DNA of 64,000 bases from positions 1 through 64,000 of the forward strand of contig JAKUCV010006139.1 in assembly GCA_028386065.3 (NCBI GenBank). Direction: 5' to 3'. The translations under genes and the position numbers were made by a program. Below are positions 45,070 through 55,363 of this stretch, piece after piece (position 1 is the stretch's first letter; each line of letters begins with the position of its first letter). Below the pieces are notes generated by a model, which was not told where the DNA came from, did not search any database, and saw only the letters and a program-made list of their open reading frames with translations. The DNA comes from Turnera subulata (taxonomy: Eukaryota > Streptophyta > Magnoliopsida > Malpighiales > Passifloraceae).

Positions 45070-48000
45070 TTTTTTTTTTTGGTAGAACGATGATTTTATT
45101 TAGTGCATTCCATAAAAGCAATGACAGCAGCAACAACCGGAACAACAAGTAGAACCAATACAAGAGCTCCTGCCGAAACGGCAGCAGAAGGTAAACTGAA
45201 ACTAACAGAACTACATCTCAAAAACTCTATGCTCCTTTAACTTTGCAAGCAACTCCATGTCAATCTTTCACACTATCTGCACAGGTTAACACATCCCACA
45301 AGGTATATGGAAAGGAAGGGCGTTTCACTCTAATCCATGAAATAGTTCGCAGTAAAACAACATCAAAAAGTCTACCCTAATTGACATCTGCACCTTCAAA
45401 AACTTTCTTGTTCCTGCAAAGCCAAATACTCCAAAGAATTGCATAGAGAATAGTCATCCAAGAGGATCGAGCTTTCATCGATCCATTCAATTCAGCCATT
45501 GAAAGAACACGTCTTCAAAACATCCTGGCATACACCAATTTACTCCCCACCAGCTGCAGAATTCCGACCAGAAACACCACGACACATGACAATGAATAAA
45601 AAGATGGTCACGAGTCTCAATTTCCTCAGAGCAGAATGCACAAAGTGACTCCTCTAATCCAATAATGTTGCGGTACAGTAGTGCCGATTTAGTTACAATC
45701 CCAACATGAAAAGCCATCCATAAGAAAAACTCTACCTTCGGTGGTGCTATGCCAAGCCACACACAGGGAGTTCGAATCAGGTTTTGAGAGCGGGAGAAGA
45801 AGGATGCATACCATCCTTACATGAATACACCCTATCTTTGTTTCGAGTCCAACTCCAAGTATCATGAGAACCCACACGGAGCCGGACAGAGGCCAACTTG
45901 TCGTTAATTACTTCCACATCCTGCGTTTCCCATGAAAAGAGAGTCCTGCGCCAATTAATATCCATAACCCAGCGACCATTTACGAAACTAACAGCCTCCC
46001 TGACTGAAATATTTTGATCACAAGCAACAGCGAAGAGTTTAGGAAATAATACTTTCAAGATTTCCCCATTCAGCCAATAGTCATGCCAGAACTTAAGTCT
46101 ATCCCCATTGCCCACTGCTAATGGAACATAACCACACAGACCCCTATCTCTATTAGTGGCCGCACCCAAATTAACCATGTTCCTCCAAGTTCCGGAAATG
46201 CGATTAGCATGGAAATCAGGCCACGAATCCTCCCTCTCACATTGATAATAGTTTTTAACTAAACTTCCCCATTCTGAACTAAACCCATCCGACAAATCCA
46301 TATTTAGATATCTCCACATCCACTTTAATAAGAGGCTTCTATTTTTCAATAAAATGGATTCAATTCCCAATCCCCCAATCTCTTTAGGTCTAGCTATTTT
46401 ATCCCAAGCCACCATGCATAGCTTCTTCTTGTCACCATTTCCACTCCACAAAAAAATCCTTTGGAGAGCAACAACCTTCCTTGCAACTCCCACGGGAATT
46501 TTATACATGGATAAGTAATAGATTGGCAGGTTACTTAACACTACTTTAATCAAGGTAATCCTCCCTCCTAATGATAAAAATTTACCTTTTCAAGAAGCAA
46601 GTCGAGCTCTAATACGCCTCAAGACCGGCTCCCACGAACTTGCTTTTCTCATGTTGGCTCCGATGGGCAAGCCCAAGTAAACCACTGGTAGTTTTTCCAC
46701 TTTACAACGAACCATCCGGGCGATCTCCCCAATTCGATCAGCAGAGACATTTACACCCATGATACTGGTTTTGTGAAAATTTACATGGAGGCCAGACATT
46801 GTTTCAAAGCACCTAAGGCACCTTTTTAGACCAAGCATTCAATTGAGATCGTCCGGAATAATAAACAGTGTATCATCTGCAAACTGCATCACCAATGGGA
46901 CCGGATGACTTAAAATAACTTCATTGACAACACCATTTGAAGTTGCCTGTTTGACAAGGACCGATAAACCTTCAGCCACAAGGTTAAAAAGAAAGGGGGA
47001 GAGAGGATCCCCTTGCTTTAGACCCTTATGCATTTGGAATTCACTGGACGACGATCCACTAACAAGGACATTGAGCTTAGAATTTACAACGCAGCTCCAT
47101 ATCCACCTACGCCAACGGTCACCAAAGCCCATTGCTTCCCTAACTTCTATAAGGAACTCCCACGATACCAAATCGTAAGCTTTTTGGAAGTCAATTTTCC
47201 ACAACACCTTGAGCAAATGAATCACTTTGGAGACAGTAAACACACAATCGAGAATAAATATTCCTTCAATGAAACCATACTGATTGTTACTAATTATCGA
47301 AGGCATAACATTCTTCAAGTGCCTTGCCAAAACCTTCGCCACTAGCTTGTATACAACATGGGTCAAAGGAAAGAGCCTCTAAATTTTTAGGAATAATCGT
47401 GAGAAATGCACAATTAATTCTATTAGGTAGATAGCCCAAGCTAAAGAACTCACTGAATAAATCAACAAGATCGTCCGCCAAGAAGTTGCAAGCTTTTTTG
47501 TAAAATGCAAAACTGAACCCGTCGGGCCCGGGAGCTTAATCCCCGTCACATTTCCACAAAGCTCCTCTGATTTCCTCTCTTGAGAATGGCTCCTCCAACA
47601 TTTCTTTCGCTACAACACCAAGACGACTAAACTGGAGGCTGGAAAAGACCAACAAAGAAATCTTTTGCTGCCTTCTTGATCAGGGGGGGATCCTCTACTA
47701 GCACGCCATCAACAATTATTTTCTGAATTGCATTTCTTCTTCCTCGATTACAGGCCATCGTGTGGAAAAACTACGTGTTCCTATCCCCTAACCGCAGCCA
47801 AGTTACTCTCGACTTTTGCCTCCAAATACATTCTTTTTGCTTCAGCTGAATTGCCAGTTCACTCTTCAGTTTAGACAATTGAATTCGTTCACCCGGCAGT
47901 AAACATCTACTATCAGTCACTAAATCCAAAGCATCCACCTGAAGTTTTAATTCTTCAACCGACTTATCAACATTACCAAAATTTTTATGATTCCAGATTT

Positions 48001-48650
48001 TCAAAGACTCCTTGATATACCCCAGCCTCTCGATTAGCCAGAATTTCCCTGGGAATTTCAAGCAAGCCTTCTCCCATAATCGCTTCAGAACATCATCAAA
48101 ATCAAGACTTAAAAGCCAACAATTGAGGAACCTAAAAGGTCTAGGACCCCAATTAATAGCATTTTGAGCCAAAATAATGGGGCAATGGTATGATCCGCAT
48201 TTGCTTCATGCCTTCAAGTGAATCGATGGAAACAAAACTAAACCAATCGGGCCCAAAAAAGGCCCTATCAATCCTGCTAGCAGCCAAGGCATTCCCCCAT
48301 GCAAATCTTCTATCACTGAGCTCCACCTCACTGAGTTCAAGAGAACCAATGAAATCTGCTAGAGCACTTGCTCCTCTTCTGCAAATTCTGCCGCTCTCCG
48401 GTATTAATGTTTCATTGAAGTCACCAATAACCAAGAAGGGAACAGAGACCCTGCCCAATTCCACCGAAAGATCTTCCCACAAGGAGATTCTTCCCTCAAG
48501 AGAAGAGGGACCATAGAAACCGCAGATCACAATACGGTTGCCACTGCCTTGAGCCAGCCATTTGGAGGAGGGGACCACTCTAATAAAGCTGGAGGCAAAG
48601 TTGCAGGAGCACTAGTGGAGGCTTTTGGATAGTTTTCACGCCATATGGAA
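45070..48650 (-). mobile_element. LINE B, ORF2 pseudogene (endonuclease to 3' end)
   Basis: Poly-T at 45070-45080 is the complement of the tail. Minus frames from right to left: RIVICGFYGPSSLEGRIS, LVIGDFNETLIP, FAWGNALAASRIDRAFF (endonuclease), RQKSRVTWLRLGDRNT, APGPDGFSF with a stop codon just before it, KIDFQKAYDLVSWEFL, GLKQGDPLSPFLFNL, VMQFADDTLFI (RT), VYLGLPIGANMR, CMVAWDKIARPKEIGGLGIE, then CAFCSEEIETRDHLFIHC (zinc-binding end). ORF1 and the endonuclease N-terminus are absent, and many stops and frameshifts occur. The gene order and lack of RNase H place it with LINE A. Confidence 0.92.
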
Positions 48651-48781
48651 ATAGAAAATTGTACATTCTTGTTCGCAGTTAAGCCCGCCTCCACCTAGTT
48701 ATCGCTTGGCAGGGGCGGATCCAGGGGCAATATGGCATGTGGTCTAGTGGTAAAGGGGGCATTACACTTCCTCACAACGTG
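48651..48781. other. Short spacer between head-to-head LINEs B and D
   Basis: Contains GGCAGGGGCGGATCCAGGGG, text common at the edges of plant DNA transposons. No gene. The 5' ends of two LINEs in opposite orientation meet here. Confidence 0.4.
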
Positions 48782-51326
48782 GTAAAGAAGTGAAGGAAGC
48801 CATATGGGAATGCGACGGGAACAAAGCCCCAGGCCCGGATGGATTCAATATGAATTTTTACAAGAGAGCTTGGATGTTTATTCGCCAGGACTTAATGGAT
48901 TTTGTAGGGGAGTTTTGTAGAACCGGGTTGCTGCCCAAGGGAGTCAACCGTGGCTTCTTATGCCTAATCCCTAAAAAATTAGAGATCCTGGGTTTTGAAG
49001 ACTATAGGCCGGTGTGCCTCATTCATGGTCTATACAAAATCATTGGCAAGATTCTTGCAAGAAGGCTGAAACTCGTCTTGCCCTCGATAATCAGCGGGAA
49101 TCAGCATGCCTTTATTGAAGGAAGACAAATCCTTGATTGTGCATTGTCTGCCTCTGAGATTGTGCATCATGTCAAGAAAATGAATGGGAAGGTGGTGATG
49201 TGGAAAATTGACTTCCGAAAGGCTTTCGACACTGTCTCTTGGGATTTTCTCCTACAAATTTTGTCGGCCATGGGTTTTGGGGTTAAATGGCAGAATTGGA
49301 TCCGGGGTTGCATTAGCTCTCCAATTTTTGAGGTGCTCTTGGATGGAAGTCCTTGTGAAGAATTCATAGCGCATAGAGGATTGAAGCAAGGGGATCCTCT
49401 CTCCCCTCTCCTCTTTAATATAGTGGCGGAGGGTCTCTCATGTTTGTTCAAAGAAGCCGTTAAATCAAGATTGGTGAAAGAAATCCAGGTGAGCACTTTA
49501 TCTAGTTCTTTGCTCCAATTTGCAGATGACACCTTGTTTTTCTGCCCAGATGATGATGATTCCTTATTAAACTTAAAGCGATGCTTAAGGTGCTTTGAAG
49601 CAGTTTCAGGCCTTAGCATCAATTTCCACAAAAGCAGCTTAGTGGGAATAAATGTTTCCGAGCAAAGGATTAATTTCTTGGCTGAGATGCTAATGGGGAA
49701 GGTAGAGCACCTGCCAATTTCTTATTTAGGGCTCCCAATTGGGCAGAATATGCGCAGAGCAAGGGTATGGGATCCAATTATTGATAGAATCAGAAAGAGG
49801 CTTGCATCATGGAAAGGAAAATTTTTATCTGTGGGCAGCCGCGTCACTTTGATACGTGCGGTACTTAGCAACCTTCCCATTTATTATCTCTCAATCTAGA
49901 AATTACCGGTGGGGGTTGCTAAGAGAATTGTTAGGCTGCAGCGATGCTTCTTGTGGGGCGGTGGAGAGGATAAAAGAAAGAAGTGTATGGTAGCATGGTC
50001 AAAAATTGCCAAGCCAAGACAATTTGGAGGGCTGGGAATTGAAGATATTCTACTCAAAAATCATTGTTTACTATTCAAATGGATGTGGAGGTTCATCAAC
50101 TGCGACATTTCCACCACTGAAACCCCTCAATGGCATCAGATCGTAAACTCAGAACGAAGCTAGGTAGCCTCTTCTTCGTGGCCAGAATTTATTGAAAGTA
50201 GAATCTCAAGGATATGGCGTGATATCATTAACTCGGGGATGCCCTGTACTAGCTCTCTTAGGGGCCTGAACCAGAATGTTATGATGGAAATCAAGAGTGG
50301 GAAGACGTGTAAATTCTGGATTGACTGGTGGTGCAAAGACGGGGTTCTAATGGAAAATTTTCCAAGGTTGTTTGCTCTGTCCAACTCAAAGCATGCCACA
50401 GTAGATGAAATCTTAAGCACTGTCAATGGGGAGGTTCGATACAACTTCAATTGGAGGAGGAGACTATATCCTTGGGAAGCTGAGGAGTCCTTGCTTATGA
50501 TTGGAAGCTTGCAAAGCGTAGCTCTCAACTCGGACATGATGGATAGATGGAGATGGATGGATGAGAGGAATGGTGTGTATTCAGTAAAGAATGGTTACAA
50601 CTTCTTATCTCGACAGTCCTATAGGGGGTGTGGGACTCCTTGGGTGTGGATTGGATGTGCTCCTGCCAAAATAGAATGCTTTCTCTGGATGGCTATGAAT
50701 AATGGAATAGCATCCAGGGAAATCCTTCTCAGGAACAATATCATACCAAGGGAAGCTGCCTTATGTGCATTCAGCGGAGAGGAGATTGAAAGCAAGGACC
50801 ATTTATTTAACCATTGTATGCCGGTGTGGTGTCTCTGGAACAAGATTTGTGCATGGTAGGGTTTAAAATGGTGCATGCCGCGGTCTGTGGAAAATTTATT
50901 TATTCAGTGGATGGGGTTGATGGATTTGAAAACTGCTCGAGCTCCTTGGATGGTCATTTTCTTTGTTGGCGTATGGAATTTATGGCTGGCAAGGAACAGA
51001 TTAATTTTTGAGGCAAGAGCTATTGACTGGGAAAAGATGCTGGATGTTATTCTTCTTCGTTCAATCTTCTGGTTCAAAGCCACACAACCCGGCTTTCCAT
51101 ACGACCTAGCGGCTGTTACTCTTTGTCCTACTAGTGTCTTAGCTTGGAAGGGTCCTAAATGTAAGCCATTGCTATTATGATTGGGTGAGTCTTTACTTCT
51201 TTTTGACAGTTAGCAGAATGTACTTTGGTGATTAAGTTGGGTCACTCCCCTGATGACACTATCTTTTTCACCGATTTATGCTGATGCATTTAACTTATCA
51301 ATAAAACTTCGTACTTACCAAAAAAA
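48782..51326 (+). mobile_element. LINE D, 5'-truncated ORF2 with long open RT
   Basis: Poly-A at 51320-51326. Starts inside the RT (EAIWECDGNKAPGPDGFNMN). An uninterrupted stretch to 49899 covers FYKRAWMF, FEDYRPVCLIHGLYKIIGK, WKIDFRKAFDTVSWDFL, GLKQGDPLSPLLFNIV and LLQFADDTLFFCPDDD, then SYLGLPIGQNMR and SWKGKFLSVGSRVTLI. A TAG at about 49900, another stop near 50161 and one near 50857 break the rest (CMVAWSKIAKPRQFGGLGIE, KTCKFWIDWWCKDG, CAFSGEEIESKDHLFNHC, WNLWLARNRLIF). Few lesions, so it is younger than LINE B. No RNase H. Confidence 0.9.
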
Positions 51327-51334
51327 CATAATAC

Positions 51335-51660
51335 AATTTAGTCCCTAACTCCAAATATCACTAGCAAACCTGCAATACCTTAGCGTATGAAGAATAGATT
51401 CTGGGTGTTAAGAACGACGAGGACAAAGTGGAGATGTCGCTATATGCCCTATCACACAGTTAGTATTCGTGAGAGGAGCATCCAGAGCCACATGCCAAAG
51501 GAAGGTTCTGATCCGTGGCAAACCCTTGCATTTTCACACAGACCTCCAAATATCATGTCTAGGGGTGAGAGAGTCTCGAGTAATCAACTCATAAGCCGAT
51601 TTAACATCATATTACCAGAGCTAGATTGTTCCCACACTGCAATATCATCGTGACCATTAG
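51335..51660 (-). mobile_element. LINE G fragment (RT C-terminal region)
   Basis: Minus-strand frames give VWEQSSSGN, then LITRDSLTP-like text, IWRSVWKCKGLPRIRTFLWH, NCVIGHIATSPLCPRR and ESILHTLRYCRFASDIWS. This is the W..IWK...P.KI..FLW...H..L.T ... C..C....E...H.L..C.....W pattern of the zinc-binding region of RNase H-type plant LINEs. It is strongly degenerate and truncated at both ends. It may belong to the same lineage as LINE C. Confidence 0.7.
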
Positions 51661-51687
51661 GTTATGGAACAGGCTAAAGGGTATTTT

Positions 51688-52003
51688 TTTTTTGTCGAAA
51701 AAAAAGAAAGGCATCAGTGGTGTCATCATCGCCCCGTCGGTCCAGGCCCCGGTCAATACCGGTTACATCCTGGCATTAGACCCTCCTCATAGGAGAGACC
51801 GCCCAACCGGGACACCAACGGACACCCTCACCTGCTACGCGTCATAATATCGGGGAATCACCGGGCTCAACGGCCAGCACCCCACCGTGTGGAAGGCCAT
51901 ATTTGGCCGCATGACACTATGGGGCTTGACTGGAAGCGCCGGGACTCGAACCCGAGTCTTAGAGATGGCAGGTTGAAGGCCTTGCCACTGGGCCACCACC
52001 GGG
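51688..52003 (-). mobile_element. tRNA-derived SINE with target-site duplication
   Basis: Flanked by a perfect 10-bp direct repeat AGGGTATTTT (51678-51687 and 52004-52013). On the minus strand it starts with a tRNA-like head: box A-like TGGCCCAGTGGC followed about 30 nt later by box B GGGTTCGAGTCCC, the internal RNA polymerase III promoter. The tRNA-unrelated body follows, and it ends in TTTCTTTTTTTTTCGAC plus A-rich sequence. It is 316 bp with no coding capacity. The head resembles but is not a functional tRNA gene. Confidence 0.9.
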
Positions 52004-52013
52004 AGGGTATTTT

Positions 52014-53497
52014 ATGTCTTGGTGTCCTTGTATTTTTTGTTGGTGGTGGTCTAGTGTTTTGACATGTGTCTGGGGAGTGACATGGTTCTAAGTTACTTAA
52101 TGATTTTTTATTTTCAAATTATTTATATTCTAAAATTTTGTTGTTTTTGTTTTGTTACATGGAAGAATAAAGATATCAGTTAAATAGAGTTCAGGCACCA
52201 CGTTCGAACAAACTCCAATTATATGAAGGGAAAAACCACATATATCGATAGGCTTCCAAATGGTTTCCGGAACTTCACTGGTAGCATCAACAACCTCAGT
52301 ATCCTGTGGAGCATCAGGTGGATTATCATATATGCAAACTCAAACCCACAGCCTCACATAGCCAAGCACAATATTTAAATTACTTGATCAATCAATAGAT
52401 GGATTATCATATATGCAAATGGGTGAACTCAAACCCACAGCCTCACATAGCCAAGCACAGGATTTTAATTACTTGATCAATCAATAGATAATATGGAATC
52501 AAAAATACGTTGAAGGCCGTACATTTTTTTGGGTACAAGGCACTGCATAAATTACAAACGAGAATTGATCAATCCACAGAATCAGATGCAAAAAATTAAA
52601 AAATTCAAAGAAAGGGCATAAACGAGAAGAGACAGCGAGCCCGACACAAAAAAAAGATTGTATAAGTATGCTTTAATTTGTAGCTAGGAAGTGTCAAGAA
52701 GTATGCTTATGACATTAAAATTTTTAAATAAAGAAGATCCAAATTCAAAATATTAAGGTGGTTTAATGTAAACATAAAAAAGTTAAACTCGTTTAAATTG
52801 AATTTATATAGTTGGAAAAGTACTTAGCCAAGCACATCATTAAAATTTTAGTGGCACTTGCTTTGCTAATCTTATTAGTCAATTTCTACTTAAACCCTTT
52901 GGAGGTGGATGCTAAACGCACATGAACAATTGCACTACTTGCTGAGAAAATTTAAGAGCATAAGAAGCACGAGCACTAATTACAAGAAATAATAATAATA
53001 ATATCAATAAGATAAGTAGTATATACATATTATATACACGAAGGTCAGCTGGTCAAACAAGTTCAGTTAGTCAAGAAAGAGTTGCTCCAAGGAAAGCTAG
53101 AATCGCAGTAGCCACAGATTCGTAAGAAAGGGATAAATTAGTAAGGATCTATCTTCCTCCCCAGTTCCATTATTCGTAAGGTTCTTCAAATTAATAATAT
53201 ATAGCAGTTCCTACCAAAAAAATAATGTATAGCAGTCAGTCAGTTACTTCGTGAACGATCGAGGAAAGACACGAAGGCCCTGCCTGAAAAAATTATAAAA
53301 CGTGGCAACGTGACTATCTTATTGTTTTGGAGATTGTCTAATCGTGGATCATGCAAGCATCCCATAATCAAAATTGCTTCTATGTATTTTCTTCTAGAAT
53401 AAATAGACTACTTAAAGCAGAGTAGTTCAAGTCAAGCGCCTGCCAGGTAATTCTTTATTGAACTAATGTATATTAAGTTATTAACTAAAGCTTGGGG
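52014..53497 (+). other. Upstream region of the intact FAD2, copy d
   Basis: 52245-53497 is colinear with 35500-35590 plus 40513-41366, once the LTR and TIR insertions in copy c are removed. A 75-bp phrase beginning GGATTATCATATATGCAAA is itself tandemly repeated at about 52318 and 52392. Elements near the gene include AAACGTGGCAACGTGAC (about 53299, G-box-like ACGTGG) and TCGTGGATCATGC. No coding sequence. Confidence 0.7.
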
Positions 53498-53508
53498 CTA
53501 TATATACA
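53498..53508 (+). promoter_or_regulatory. TATA box of FAD2
   Basis: CTATATATACA lies about 105 bp upstream of the ATG at 53610 and is conserved in FAD2-psi at 41367-41376. It implies a short leader with no room for the long 5' UTR intron typical of housekeeping FAD2 genes. An upstream in-frame ATG at 53466 precedes the TATA box and should not be used. Confidence 0.75.
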
Positions 53509-53609
53509 CAGGAGTACAGATACAGAAAGCAAAGCAGAAGTGCAAGCAAAACCAAAAACAAGAGCAAATTTCTCTGCAACAAAAGAAATTTCATACATAT
53601 ATATACCCA

Positions 53610-54755
53610 ATGGTTGCTGGTTCAGGAAACAAGATGCAAGAAATTATGCAAAGAGGGAAGCGAGTGCCGCACACAAGGCCTCCATTCAGCATTGGGGACC
53701 TTAAGAAGGCTATTCCACCACATTGCTTTGAGCGTTCCCTTCTCCGCTCCCTCCTTTACTTGGTATGTGATCTCACTGCCATCTTCCTGTTATACCACAC
53801 CACCACCTACTTCCACCTCCTCCCTTCTCCCCTAGCCTACATTGCGTGGCCTGTGTATTGGTTTCTTCAAGGCTGTGTCTTCACTGGAGTCTGGATGATT
53901 GCTCATGAATGCGGTCACCATGGGTTTAGCCAGTATAAGTGGTTCAATGACACTCTTGGCTTCTTCCTCCATTCAGCTCTCTTGATCCCCTATTTCTCAT
54001 GGAAATATAGCCACCGCAGACATCACTCCAACACAGGATCCTTAGATCACGATGAGTTGTTCGTCCCCAAAGTCAAGTCCAAAGTCCCATGGTTTTCAAA
54101 GTACCTCAACAACCCACCTGGGCGAGCCTTGCGTCTTGCAACCACACTCATCATTGGCCTGCCCTTGCACTACATCTTCAATGTCTCCGGCCGAGACTAC
54201 GGCCGCTTTGCCAGCCACTTTGATCCCAATAGCCCCATCTATTCCGATCAAGAAAGGCTCCAAATCTACATCTCTGATGTTGGAGTCTTCGCTACTGTCT
54301 ACGCCCTCTATCAGATTGCCATGGCTTATGGCTTTGCCTGGCTGATGTGCGTCTACGGGATGCCCTACCTTGTTCATAATGCTTTGGTTGTCACAATCGT
54401 GTACTTGCACCACACTCACCCTGATTTGCCACACTATGATTCTTCCGAATGGGACTGGCTTAGGGGAGCTTTGTCCACTGTGGATAGAGACTACGGCTTC
54501 TTCCTCAACACCCTCTTCCATAACATCACTGATGCTCATGTTGTTCACCACCTCATCTCCACAATCCCTCATTATCATGCCGTGGAGGCTACCAAAGCAA
54601 TCAAGCCAATCCTTGGTGACTATTACCAATCCGATGACACACCTGTTCACAAAGCATTATGGAGGTCCATGACTGAGTGCCTCTATGTTCATCCGGATGA
54701 GGGATCATCCACCATTCAAGGTGTATATTGGTATGGGAGCAAATTCTCATCATGA
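53610..54755 (+). CDS. Diverged FAD2-like membrane fatty-acid desaturase
   Basis: A 381-residue intronless ORF, close to the usual ~383 of plant FAD2. Three histidine boxes bind the di-iron centre: HECGHH (99-104), HRRHH (135-139) and HVVHH (310-314). Hydrophobic segments lie near 46-62, 80-98, 116-130, 176-192 and 222-265, as in ER-membrane desaturases. FAD2 enzymes act on oleate in phosphatidylcholine; diverged members make acetylenic, epoxy, hydroxy or conjugated fatty acids. Differences from canonical FAD2: Gly after box 1 (HECGHHG instead of HECGHHA), [10 protein letters not shown] instead of NITDTHVAHH, and a C-terminus ...WYGSKFSS instead of a YNNKL-type retrieval signal. It could be an acetylenase or other specialised enzyme; the activity is not decided by sequence. 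RBR2 lies tail-to-tail about 600 bp downstream. Confidence 0.93.
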   Translation: MVAGSGNKMQEIMQRGKRVPHTRPPFSIGDLKKAIPPHCFERSLLRSLLYLVCDLTAIFLLYHTTTYFHLLPSPLAYIAWPVYWFLQGCVFTGVWMIAHECGHHGFSQYKWFNDTLGFFLHSALLIPYFSWKYSHRRHHSNTGSLDHDELFVPKVKSKVPWFSKYLNNPPGRALRLATTLIIGLPLHYIFNVSGRDYGRFASHFDPNSPIYSDQERLQIYISDVGVFATVYALYQIAMAYGFAWLMCVYGMPYLVHNALVVTIVYLHHTHPDLPHYDSSEWDWLRGALSTVDRDYGFFLNTLFHNITDAHVVHHLISTIPHYHAVEATKAIKPILGDYYQSDDTPVHKALWRSMTECLYVHPDEGSSTIQGVYWYGSKFSS

Positions 54756-55363
54756 TCCCCATCAAATTATTTGTGTATGTTAAATCTTTCACTACTACTT
54801 GATTGTATTCAACTTGGGGAGATTGATTCATATATCTCAAGCGTTTGTTATAGCTGAAGAAACAAAACAGTTACATTATTGATATCTTAATGAAGATCCT
54901 TTCAGGGATTTCCGTTTACCTATATCATATCGATCTTAGTGAAGATGTGCTTCCAACACCATTCTTTTTTTATTCATCAAATTAGATCTTCGCTTTTTTT
55001 TTTTTTTTATATCTTGGCATCCATGAGCTTCATGTGCTCTCCTGTGATGCTTCTTATGCACCTTCCACGATTCCACTACTATTATAATATTACGAGAATT
55101 CCTTCAAATTCATAGAAATAAGGGACAACCCCAAAAATCCTTCAAATTCATAGAAATAAGGTGTGACACACAACTCGCATGGATATATAATAAGTCTCGC
55201 TTTGGTTGAACCTCCTTAGTTAAGGTAACTAGGAAAACGCATACATGTTTTTGCAAAACACAAAATATCGAATATATGTCGAGTCCAAGATTGACTAAAC
55301 ACACAAGGGCTGCTGATTATTATGGCTTCTTGTCTCGCGGGACTGCTCCGACGATGAAGTCCA
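54756..55363. other. Convergent 3' intergenic region FAD2 / RBR2
   Basis: No gene. The phrase CCTTCAAATTCATAGAAATAAGG is tandemly repeated at about 55100 and 55138. There is no strong polyadenylation signal by eye; AT-rich candidate sites lie at 54780-54900 for FAD2. Confidence 0.5.

Noticed and set aside
48790..49899. 369-codon open frame as a host reverse-transcriptase gene
   Set aside because: It is the RT part of LINE D, truncated at the 5' end and followed by further broken LINE sequence and a poly-A tail.
51930..52003. Possible tRNA gene (box A and box B words)
   Set aside because: The words are the head of a SINE bounded by a 10-bp target duplication, and the cloverleaf stems do not form properly.
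53466..53609. 48-residue N-terminal extension of the desaturase
   Set aside because: The upstream ATG precedes the TATA box, the extension is Lys/Gln-rich and unlike FAD2, and the ATG at 53610 matches the family start (MVAGSGNK).
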